Assembly (NCBI GenBank): GCA_037576195.1
Contig: JAQZDE010000063.1
Location: forward strand, 86,001-150,000
DNA length: 64,000 nt
DNA from: Phytoseiulus persimilis
Taxonomy: Eukaryota > Arthropoda > Arachnida > Mesostigmata > Phytoseiidae
Reading direction: 5' to 3'
Shown here: in pieces, positions 35,251 through 46,700 of the stretch
How positions within the stretch are numbered: position 1 is the first letter of the stretch
Layout: the number at the start of each line of letters is the position of its first letter
Program-made: the position numbers and the translations under genes
Notes under the pieces: model-generated
Told to the model about the DNA's origin: nothing
The model's database searches: none
Seen by the model: only the letters and a program-made list of their open reading frames with translations

Positions 35251-37032
35251 GCCTCATGAACAATTCCACAAAGATCTGTCAACCGTACGATTCTGGGAAG
35301 CGGATACCTCCGCTGGTTAGTCTCAGCGATCTCCACGTAGATTGACGCACCCGACTGTGTAGTAGCATTCATCCAAGTTACCGTGATGCGGATGGGCACT
35401 GGCTTTATAATCGTTATCCGTCATTCTAAGCACAATTATTGAACAAGAAATCACCTCCCAAAGCCTTGCAGGGAGTACCCAAAACACACCGCAGCGCTTC
35501 AAACAAGAATTTAATTCTGTTTTCTCCGTTTAGTCGTCGGATTCGAGCACTCATGAACAGCGCATGTTGCACGTTCGCATGCAACGCCGTGGTGTTCCGA
35601 TGCAAAAACGGAAAGAGTGACGCCGTGAACCTCACACGGAGTTCTCTGACCGTAGGGCTTCGCAAAAGATGGGTCGCCCAACAATGACCGATCAATCAAT
35701 CAATGGGGAATGAGAGGGAAGATGGTTCGCCGATCGCGCAATCTCAGATAGTTCCTGCGAGGAGAGATGCCCGCAAAATCAATTGTCAAGTCCCGCGCGA
35801 TATCTCCACTAGAGAGAGCGAAATTTCCGCTCGAGGGTCCCGCCTTCTTTCCCGCTCAAAACATCCAAGTATCGATGTGTGGAGACCGTTCGTATGAGCG
35901 GGTTGATTATGCGAATGGCGCAATCGCATCTTCGTCTCCCTCAAGGGTCTTTGCCGCCACAGGTTCTTCAGAAACTGAAGGAGCTACCGAACACTTCGGG
36001 AGATGAGCCATACCCAGATTTCAGAACATTCCGGCTGTATGAGCCCGGACCCCGAATTTAAACAGAAGCCGTAACTGTTCTCTATTCGAATACGTCTATT
36101 CTTGCGAGCGCCAAGTGATGACGTGGGAGAGCCGTCTACTTTTGAACCACCGTCACTCCCACCGAAGCTCGTTCTCAAATCAAGTTAGGTAACAAAAGTT
36201 CTTCGGCATTAGGTGCGACGATCCTTCCGGAAGTCAGCCAGCAACAAGCAAGAGCGGCACTCTCCATCTTAATGATTGAGCGAGATATCCCACAGGAATT
36301 GGACAAGGTTGTTTCACAGGTGAAAGCCGATATTTTTTTCGCTTGGAGCGCTAGGCGAGGCGAACTCAACTCAAACTTCGCCGCCGCTGGTTCATCCTTT
36401 GGCTCGATGTGTAGCGGTCGCGTAACGGTTACTCCCTGTCGGGCGTCAGCCTAGTTAGGATGGCGGCGTTGCGAAGCCCATGAGAGAATCGGTCAAAATG
36501 AGTCGCCCTCTCTACGGGCCGCGCGCAACCCATGGTTCCCTGTGATTCCAACTACATCCAACTGTTGACATTTTGCAAAGATGCACAGAAGTGATCCCCA
36601 TGCTCCATAGGGACGGTTCACAGCAGTTTCTTAGTCAGTGTTCGGATCCATATGAAAGTGACAAGACCCGTGGAGCTCCTCAACTGCATAGCCCAGCACG
36701 GAGACGAGAGCACGTTACCATGTTTCCGCATGACTATACATATGTAGCCATCCCCATCACCAGCTGCAAAAGATCTGGAAATCGGGGAGGAACGAGCGCT
36801 TCCTGACAGGTGTGCCCGGGCGTCAATGAAGGCTAGATCCGTCGCTGTCTATGTCATATCGCAGGCATACGTTGCTGGCTCTCGAGAAAAATCGTCGCGC
36901 GCAACCAATGCTCCCCTCTGATTCCGACCGCAGGGCGATGTCATATGCCCGAGCTGTCTCGCGGAAAGACGTCGTTAGCTCGCGAGTCCCCCTCACCAGC
37001 TCTGCTCTCCCAGCGGCTAACTCGGCGGCACC
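35251..37032. other. Intergenic between HCN and TTLL12, with an unidentified coding-like patch
   Basis: On plus, 35897-36061 encodes a 54-residue ATG-initiated frame (MSGLIMRMAQSHLRLPQGSL...). A following stretch around 36190-36321 reads ATILPEVSQQQARAALSIL then ERDIPQELDKVVSQ and ends at a usable donor (CAG|GTGAAA). Composition and splice context look exon-like, but I recognise no family and could not join the pieces with confidence. The rest of the interval shows nothing. Confidence 0.25.
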
Positions 37033-39596
37033 ATGGCGTCTCGCGCCGCGCTGCCAACCGCTGATCGCCTAACAGAAGAGAACCCGCGCAGCATGTCTGC
37101 CTCGTTCGAGAAAGAGTTTTCAAATTTCTTGGCGATTCATAAGCCGCAGTTAGAAACAAGCTGTGTGCCGGAGCATCTATGGCAGACACTCCATCGTAAG
37201 CTGAGCTCCAATACTTTCGACGGCGGTGAAAGTTTCAGTTTCGCCCGCGTGCAGGTTTGTGAACGGCACAGCTGATCGTAGCAGTAGCCGCGACATTTGA
37301 TTCTAGAACTACTCCAAGATACCTTACAAGAAAATTCAGAGCTAGCTTCGAGTTTTCTGAATACATCTGGTCATTCTTATGCCTCGGAAGCTCTTATACC
37401 ACCGCACAGGAGTTATCGCGATGCTGCTCGCGTGGAGCGGTACGATAAACGCGGCCGGTGACCGGCGAATGAGTTGTGACCAAAGAGAGATTCCGGAAAC
37501 CCAGGAGTGGGGATCATTCATGATCGAGCCCCACGGGCCGTGGGAAATATTCGTCTCGCCGCCAGTGAAGACCTAGAAATAGCAATCAGACAATCCGGCA
37601 CTCATTCCCTTCTTCGATTCGTTAAGGACGATGACTGTAACGAAGGAGCGCTTGTGGTGGTTGCGACGAAATCCGGCGGATTGAGAGCCAACGATCCCCA
37701 AGAGATTTATCTTTGTGATCACGCTTGGACTTTTAGGTGAGAGATATCCTCCAGCACTGCTCCTTTATTTGGCTCCATATGCTTCCTTGATTCCGCTAAC
37801 CATGAACTCTGATGTTTCGTGCGACAGACCGAATGCAGCGAGAACGATACTGGAGTGTCATGAGCCGTTGAGGAAGAGACTGGCGGCACTGATGAACTTG
37901 GCTAATCCGAATGTCGAAGAAATTCTACCGAGGATCTGGCGTTATGCGCGAACCTACTCTGTCGCGACGTCGCAAGTCGAGGACGCATTGCCTGTTTGGT
38001 GAGGTTTCGACCCAGCCCACTGGAACTTCAAACGCTGCAACAGACTCCAATCGCAATCATTGGTTGTGCGCAGTTCTTGAGGCATTAAACGGTTTCATTT
38101 TGCAGGTACATTGTGGATGAACTTGGGTCTAGGATTTCGCATTCGAGGAGTCCAAACTTCCGTTTGGTGCCATTCTATTACCACAATGACCAACAAGCGT
38201 ACTCGTTGCTGTTCCCAATCGAGGACGTTGAACAGGATAGCATCGTCACGCAGAACTACATCGAGGGGCCTCCGACCGATGAGGACACGGCGAAAGCTCT
38301 ATTGCTACCTTGGGACGATTTCGACTTCCAGCATTTGGACTTCCATCAGGACGAACCCGATGAGGAATTTTTCCAAGGGGGACGACATCTCGAAACGATG
38401 CCCGAAGACCGGAATGAAGGACACAGCAAAGGTTCGCGAACATTCTGACGGGCCACCGAATTCCCTCAGGGCTCGATTTGATCGTTCGTCGGCTCGGGAG
38501 AACCGTGAAACCTCTCGGTGACGTCATGTTCCCCATTACAGATCCCCCTGTGAGATTTGACAAGGACCGGCGGCTGAAAGTGTTCACGGAATACAGGATT
38601 CTCCAGGACAATCTGACGCAGGACGGCCGACACGAGGTCACCTCCAATTTCGATGAAGCCGATATCGTTTGGCTAAATACTCATTTCAAGGACTTCGCTA
38701 ATTTCAAGGATGAGTGTCCTGCGAAGATGATAAATCAGTTTCCGTTCGAACACATCCTCACAGTCAAAGATCTGTTCGCGGTGGTGTCTCGCCGTGGAGC
38801 GCCCGAGGCAGAGGGCCTCACGACTCATCCGAAATGGATCGCTACGACTTTCAACCTGAAGACTGAACTGCCGAAATTCGTTTCGTACTATCAACGTCGG
38901 GCGTCCGAGAACTTGGACAACCATTGGATCGTGAAACCGTTCAACCTCGCTAGGTCTTTGGACACCTATATCTCGGATAACGTCGAATTCATAGTGAGAA
39001 TCGCGACCACAGGCCCGAAAATCGTGTGCAAGTATATCGTCGATCCTGTCCTGTTCGATCGAATCGGGGTCGGGAAAGTGAAGTTCGATATCCGCTACTG
39101 TCTCTTGCTCCGGAGCGTGAGCCCGCTGAAGTTGTGGGTACACAGGAAGTTCTACCTTAGATTTGCGAACCAGCCCTTCGCGCTGGACGACTTCCACGTT
39201 TACGAAAAGCACTTCACGGTCATGAACTACGCAGAAGACATGAAAATGAAGAACATGCTCTGCGACGAGTTCGTTGGGGAGTTCGAAGACCAGAATAACG
39301 TGGACTGGGCCAGTGTGGAGATTAAGATTTTCGACGCCTTCCGGGAACTGTTCCGGAACGCTGTCAGTTTGCCCCCGCCGCGTGGGATCGGACACAACCC
39401 TCAATCACGTTCCATGTACGCTGTGGACCTTATGCTCGAACGGAATGGGAAAGACATTCAGCCGAAACTGCTCGAGCTGAATTGGGCTCCAGACTGCAAA
39501 CGAGCCTGCGAGTTCTATCCCACGTTCTTTGGAGACATCTTCGACGCACTCTTCAAAGATGATCTGTCCTCGGGCAGCATCGTGGAGTTACTGTGA
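37033..39596 (+). CDS. TTLL12: Tubulin-tyrosine-ligase-like protein 12
   Basis: Exons: 37033-37254, a second ending at 37736 (start uncertain, about 37500-37566), 37828-37998, 38106-38431 and 38470-39596; about 680 aa versus about 644 in human. The N-terminal SET-like half shows FLAIHKPQLETSCVPEHLW, IYLCDHAWTFR and WYIVDELGSRI. The C-terminal TTL/ATP-grasp half shows MINQFPFEHILTVKD, DNHWIVKPFNLARSLDT, KYIVDPVLFDRIGVGKVKFD, YEKHFTVMNY and MYAVDLMLERNGKDIQPKLL. These follow human TTLL12 almost segment by segment. TTLL12 is a divergent TTL-family member for which catalytic tyrosination or glutamylation is disputed; effects on tubulin detyrosination, histone H4K20 methylation and RIG-I signalling have been reported. 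ATTAAA at 39813 is a plausible poly(A) signal. The start of exon 2 is the one unresolved splice site. Confidence 0.93.
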
Positions 39597-39806
39597 TTTG
39601 CCTTTGGTGCGTCGGATGCGTCTTCGTGATTCGTTCCTTTGTTTTCTCCGGTCGCCGCTTAATGTCCAATTGAAACACATCTGAGCTACGTTATACGTCT
39701 TCTGCGGCCTGGGTCTTATGAGCGATTTAGTGGTGTCACTGAGAATTAGGAATGATCTGAGGAGTCCGCGTCGCGCATATTCCGTGAAAAAACCTGAGTC
39801 GAATGT

Positions 39807-40313
39807 CTAAAAATTAAAGAAAATTATGTGCGTCAAGCTTGGCAGTTCTGAACAGTGATCGATTTCAAGATCAGGCAGTGGTTCATCTTCATTGTAATCG
39901 AAATCTATCATGCGGGAGTTCCGTTTGAACTTTTCTCCATGTCCGTGTGTATATCGGCCTTCCCAGAATGTGGAGTTGAAATTTCTACTGGCGGAATTTC
40001 CGTCTCGGATATGAACGTTTTCCTGCTTCCATCGCGACGACGAATCGTTTCCCTCGGCCACTATGAATGGAGTTCTTCTCGGAAAAACTGTCACGTACGA
40101 CGGCGGAGCCATTCTGTCGCTCGTTGCGGAAGCGTCCGCAGGCGCCAGTAAGTCTGCGCACTCAGGAGTCAAGGAGTATGCCAGGTCCTGGAAGAAACCA
40201 GAGGGCGCTGCATGTGGCGAAGCCAATCGAGGATGGAAGGAGTGAGGCACTCCTTGACAAGGACTCCGACAGTGGCGAAACGGCCGAATGACTCGGCACC
40301 CGGAAGATTGCAT
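39807..40313 (-). CDS. Unrecognised 168-codon open frame
   Basis: An open minus-strand frame between TTL12-like and neurobeachin genes with acidic and Ser-rich patches (DFDYNEDEPLPDLEIDH). The frame uses a non-ATG first codon and overlaps the likely TTLL12 3' UTR. No domain was recognised and it may be chance; there is no splice context to support it. The length is somewhat above random expectation at this GC content. Confidence 0.15.
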   Translation of the reverse strand: MQSSGCRVIRPFRHCRSPCQGVPHSFHPRLASPHAAPSGFFQDLAYSLTPECADLLAPADASATSDRMAPPSYVTVFPRRTPFIVAEGNDSSSRWKQENVHIRDGNSASRNFNSTFWEGRYTHGHGEKFKRNSRMIDFDYNEDEPLPDLEIDHCSELPSLTHIIFFNF

Positions 40314-40753
40314 TCGCTACACGGCTCACGTCCCGCTAGAAAAAGATAGCGTTCAGAAACAGAAACCGCGACGGTATGAGAAAACCGACCTATGATTCGA
40401 GGAGGCCTCGCAGAGTCGAATTTGAAAAGCCCGCGTCAAGACGCCAGCTGACGTATTCCTTTTGTCGTACCCTGCCACCATGGAGTGCAGGAAACTAACG
40501 GAGCTTCCGGGTGCAGGACTGCGCCCGCGGCCACTGCGTGCTCCATCGGACTGACAGACTGTCATCTGTTTTTGGTAAATATGGTGGAGGTGTAGAAGAG
40601 AGTGTCTGCTGTTGTCGTCCCTCCCTGTGAGTGGTGCTGTGCTGAGCCTAGCTGGCTCCTGCTGTTGCTCACGCTGGTCCGGATCGGTAGCCTTCGGCCT
40701 CATCGTCAGGCCACCCCCGTCCTGATGAGCTGAGCCCTGCTGCTGAACCAGCC

Positions 40754-43700
40754 ATGGACCCCGGCGCCGCAGCCCCCATCGCGAGCACCCCGACCGCTAC
40801 TTCTCCGACTTCGACGGGGCCGCTGCCCGCAGCCGTACAACAAAGCCCTCTGCCGTCAACGATGCCGGCACTACGGCGGCCTGAAGACGTGCTACGCGTG
40901 ACGGGACAGAGCGACAAGCTCAAGTTCACGATGCTCATCGGGCTCCTTCAGGCCACCCCCGAACAGGCGGGCAAGGACATTGTGCACACCGTGCTCCACC
41001 TGGTAAGTGGTTCCTGGGAACATGAGCAAAACGTGCCAACCCCTCTGTTTTATCGTAGCCCAACGTCAAGCGTTCCTATATGTGGAGGTGACGATGGCTG
41101 GAACCATTCCAATCTAGTCCTCGACGAGACCGCCCTTGCACCTCGGGGGCGCGGAGGGGGCAAACGGATCCCGTGGATTCCTTTGGACTGGAGGGACGGA
41201 GCAAGTGGGTTGTAAGAGACGGAGGTGCAAGGCTCGAAGATGATGAGAGGAGCCAGTGATCCAATCATTTACGTCGGAGTTGTGAGATCGCGCTGAGATG
41301 CGAAAGCTATGGCTCGCTTCTGAAAAGGACTGATCGCTCGAGCGATCCTTGCGTGGTGCGCGGAATCGTGGATGAGTCATATTTTGCGGAGCTGATGCTG
41401 GTCTCATTTATCAAGCTCAACTATAGAACCGATTTGCAACGCGGAGTTTATCGAACGCTTCCGACAGACGTCTAAAATATCCACAGCCGTCACGTGAGAA
41501 GCGGACGAATGTTTGTTGAAGTTTGTGACCTGTCGGGCCTCCGAACTTATGTGTATCAACGACCACCAGGCCGAACAGACGTCAGCTATTGATGTTATTC
41601 TGCAACTCCGAGCTAGACTGTTGACGTCTCTTGTGAGGCGCCTTTCCTCCGATTCGGAAAGATTCCGTTCGCTAGCTGAAACTCCCCGGCGTCGGATAAG
41701 TTCGCAGCCGTTTCAGAATTTCCCGCTGCGCTAGGCCGCAAGGTCTCCTCGACAGGCATCGGTCTCGACACAATCGTTCCACCTACAGCTTCGTGGGCTG
41801 TTATAAAACCGCTGCACAGGAAACGGGATTTATCACCTTTCAAAATTTATCTCCGATTGTGGGAACAGAAATCGTTCTCTTTTCTGCGCTGAATCGGTCG
41901 ACTCGCATCGATCGGTGCGACTGAAAAATCAACCAATTCCATAACGGCCTATGTCAGACCTAGTTCACTTGAGTACTCCGTGGCCTAATTACTGATGCAG
42001 ACCTCGAATTGCGGATCCAGATGCTCTTGGTGCGAAGACGACTTGCTCGGCGCCCGAGTATTCGTAATGGTCTCTATTCCCGCGGTTGCCTCGTGAATTA
42101 TTGTCCTCGATGCGAAACGAGGTTGGAGTAATCAAGTAAGGCCCGACGCTTGATCCTGATCTGCAATCAATCTGCAGGAATTCAATCACAGATCCCGATC
42201 GGGTAAATAGAGGGCGCCGAGCAGTCGGCGGGCCAATAAGCCTCTCCTTGTACGGCTCAGCATACGAACGTTACGAGCTTCAGCGTTGTTCCCGACGGTG
42301 TTCCGGGGAAACGTTGGCCGTCCGAGCATGATACTGAGACGGAACGTAGATCGCGGCTTCCCAGCATGGCTCAGTTGGAAAATCCCGAGTGATCGAACCT
42401 CCTAGGCTCAGGGCAGAGAGGCGTCCGTCGAACAGGTTGCATACGATGTCGACCCGGACTCGCGAATTCCATTCCCATTCGAATCGACGATCTTCCTCGC
42501 GGAAAGCCAGGCAAACGAGGAATGTTTTTCTTCCTTCCGACGTGGGAGCACCGCCAGTTTGGTGGAGGGAGCGCTCGAGACGGAGAGACGGTCGAAGCGT
42601 CTCGTGACTTTCGGTACGGGTCACATCCACAGAGAAGTTAGTCCGAGAGAAAGAGAGAGAGAGAGGTATGCATTATTCAAGTGCATGCGCGTGGCATTAA
42701 TGTTATTGTTTGGCGGGGACCAAGAGTTGGCTGGAAGTGTTCCATTATGCACCAAAAGGTGGCGAGGAATTGAAGAGCAGCGCGAGCATTTCTGTGAACG
42801 CCCCATTTCGCAACAGAGATGGGTCTTGAAACCGGTCGACCGGGCTTCCTGGACGCAGGTCAGGAGGGTGATCTAGATGAAGCGTAGCGTACTCCGAGGA
42901 GCAGTCGAAGCGGGAAGTTCCTCCTCGTTCTGGGTCGGCGAGATCGACCACAGACGAACACATTGAGACATCAGCGTGTGGTGTACGAGGCGAGCGAGGT
43001 GATTGGATGGGCTTTCTCGGCCTGGGAAGGTCCCTGAAGGAGAAGCTCATTCCAGAGCTCATCCTACTAATCGGGCCTTTGATGTGGCGGTTGTCAGCCC
43101 TCGAAACAGTCCGTGACGCAGACAGAGAGAGAGACGGGTTTGCTGTCGTTCTCTTTGAGCGAGCCGCGGTCTGCTCTTTCTATTACGTGATTTCTGGGCT
43201 GCTGGCTCCGATTCGGAACGACCGCCCAAAACAGATGGAGAGATCACGAATGATAACCCTGTATCATGCAGAGAAGTCGCGAAGCGAATCCCGACGACTT
43301 GCGATTCAGAATCACTATTGTTCCCGAAATATTCCTGACCTTATCGCAGGTGTTGGAGTCCGTCGTTCCAATCGCCTGTCTGTTTATGCCTCCGCTCTGA
43401 GTTTTAGGTGTTCAAGAACGGGACGTTGACAAAACTGCGCGGTTTCGACGATATGTCGACCATGGAGCCCAATAACTAAGCGTTTTTTTTCCTCTTTCGC
43501 AGCTCGTGGGTGGGGAGTTTGACATGGAATTGAACTTTGTAATTAATCATCCAAAAAATATAATATATATGTTAGATCTACTGGACCATAGCTCCACTCA
43601 ACTACAGGTGAGCAATAACAGAAAGAACAATACGAATACCTCTTGCAACTTTGACTTTGGGTTCCACACGTAGGATGCGACCGCCGGACAGTTGGCCCCT

Positions 43701-46700
43701 AACCGTGTTCGCATTTCCTCCCACAAAGGCTGAACTGTGGAGTGTTCTTTGCGCAATTTTGAAGAAAAGCGTTCGAAACCTCCAGGCTTGCACCGAGGTC
43801 AGCCTCATCGAGCAGATCCTTGCACGAATGAGTAACGTCGATCAGGTTGTCGCAGGTGAGAGAAGTTTCTATCGACTTCTGCAGAGCGCTCGGCTCGAAC
43901 AGAAACAGAATGATTCCACTCACAGATTTACGTTTCCAGACCTAGTAATCGAAGTACTAGGCGTGCTTGCAAGCTATTCGATCACAGTGCGCGAGCTGAA
44001 ACTGCTCGTGGGCTACTTGAAGGCCAAGGACAGCTCGTGGGGACCTCACTCGGTGCGGCTGCTCTCTGTGCTCCGGGCTCTGCCCCATCGCTCGGGGCCA
44101 GACACGTTCTTTAGCTTCTCCGGGAAAAAGGCGAGTTCCTGAATATCCTGAATATTATTTCGGATGAAGCCCAAAATGAAGTTCCGCTAAGAGACGGAGT
44201 GACCGTGCCACCGATGCTCCCTCATGAATAATGAATTTTCCCCGTCTCACACCGTTCTTTCGATGCACAGGGCTCGGCGATTGCGTTGCCGCCGCTGTCG
44301 CGTTGGCCCTACCAGAATGGCTGGACCCTCTGTACTTGGTTTCGACTTGACCCCGTGAACTCGGTCTCCATCGAGCGAGAGAAACCCTATCTCTACTGTT
44401 TCCGCACCGCCAAGGGGGTCGGCTACTCGGCTCATTTTGTTGGCAACTGTCTCATCTTCACCTCAATGAAAGTCAAGGTGGGTCCTTTCCGAAAAGTGCG
44501 CATATCGGGTTGGTCCATCGAATCTGCTCGACCTTTCTGACCGTCTCTCTGATCCACAGGGCAAGGGGTACCAGCACTGCGTCAAATACGAGTTTCAGCC
44601 ACGGCGTTGGTATATGCTCGCCGTGGTGTATATTTATAATCGGTGGAGTAAGAGTGAGATCAAATGCTTTGTCAATGGCCAGTTGGCCTCTGCCACAGAG
44701 ATGAGCTGGTTAGTCAGCACAAATGACCCGTTCGACAAATGCTGTATCGGCGCATCGCCCGAGCTCGACGAGGAACATCTTTTCTCTGGACAAATGTCCG
44801 CCGTGTACGTTTTTTCCGAAGCATTGACAACGCACCAGGTCTGCGGAATCCACCGACTCGGGCCGGGCTACCAGTCGCAATTCCGCTTCGAGGGAGAATC
44901 GCTCCAGCTCTCCGAATCCCTCAAGCGCGTGCTCTACGACGGAAAGTTGGCCTCGGCCATACTCTTCTGCTACAATCCGGTGGCCACCGATAGCCAGCTG
45001 TGCCTACAGGCTGCGCCGAAGAATCACAACACCTCGTTTTTCGTACACAATCCCCACGCGCTCATGCTCCACGAGGTGCGAGCGGTATCAACCCATGGAA
45101 TCCACTCGACTCTTAATTCCATCGGAGGGCTCCAGATGCTCTTCCCTCTGCTCGGTCAGCTCGACTTTCCCGTCGTGGGTCTCGAATCCGATCCAAACAA
45201 GAGCAACGGAATATGGTAGGTTGCCCGAACTCTATTCCCGTCCACGCGCTTTCTCAACTGCGACGTGACTCGATCGTGATAGCCTTCCGTCCCTACCACG
45301 CTTTCCATTCTCCGATTTCAGCGCCACCCTGATCGGGTTCATCTGCGAAATGTGCGAAGGCAGCACCGCTGTGCAACAGCACATGATCCAGAACAAGGGA
45401 TTCCTGGTGATTTCTCAACAGCTGCAAAAAGCGTCCCGGCACCACCTCAACGAGAACGTCCTGAACTCGTTCCTCGCGCTGGCGAGGCACCTGCTGACGC
45501 TCTCCACTCCGAACGGAGAGCTGCTGCTCAAGCACCTGCTGGATCATATCCTGTTCAACCCCGCCCTTTGGATCTACACGCCGACACCGATCCAGATCCG
45601 ACTCTACTCCTACCTAGCAACCGAGTTTCTGGCCGACACGCAGATCTACGGGAACGTGCGCCGAGTGTCCACTGTCTTGCAGACGATGCACATTCTGAAG
45701 TATTACTACTGGGTAGCGAACCCCACCGAAAAGAGCGGAATCGTCCCCAAGGGCACCGATGGCCCGAGACCGGCACCCCCCGAAATTCTGTCCATTCGAG
45801 CGTACCTCCTGCTGTTCCTCAGACAACTCATTGTCAAGGGGTCCGGTCCCAAAGAAGACGAACTGCAGAGCTGTCTCAACTATCTGACCACAGTCCACGA
45901 GGATGACAATCTCCACGACGTCCTGCAAATGATGATCGGACTGATGGCAGAACAGCCGGCGACCATGGTTCCTGCGTTCGATTGCAGAGCCGGTGTTCGC
46001 GCCGTATTCAAGCTGCTGGGATCGCCATCCGAGACGGTTCGGCTCCAGGCTCTCAAACTATTGGCGTTTTTCCTCAGCCGCAGCACGCACAAGCGTAAAC
46101 ACGACGTCATGAGTCCTCACAATCTGTACATGCTGCTCGTTGACAAGCTGCTCATGCATGCAGATCATCTGACGCTCGCGACATACAACGTACTCTATGA
46201 AATGCTGACCGAACACATCGGCGCCCACATACTCTACACCCCACATGCTGAGCCTGAGCATCATTTCCGTTTGGAGAATCCAAGTGAGTAGCGCTCCCGG
46301 CGTCCTCCTCTTTTTTTTCGCCTCCCGAGAATATCGCCCCCTCCTCTCCTGCATCCCTCCCCATCGGTCCTGATCGGACCGGCGATCATCGTCGGAGACC
46401 GCGCGCTCAATAATCGAACCCTTCCGTCCACAGTGGTCCTGAAAGTAGTCGCCAGCCTCCTTCGTCAATCGAAACCATGCGATGAGTTGATGGAAGTGAA
46501 AAGATTGTTTCTCTCTGACCTAAGCCTGTTGTGCAACGCCACGCGCGAAAACCGCAGGACAGTCCTGCAGATGTCGGTATGGCAGGAATGGCTGATCGCC
46601 CTGGCATACGTGCATCCTCAGGATCAGGAACAGAGGAGGATATCAGAAACGGTGTTCGCCCTATTTCGCACGCTGCTCCACCACGCAATCAAGTTCGAGT

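Noticed and set aside
38673-39404. 243-residue minus frame opposite TTLL12
   Set aside because: Antisense shadow of a highly conserved TTL domain exon.
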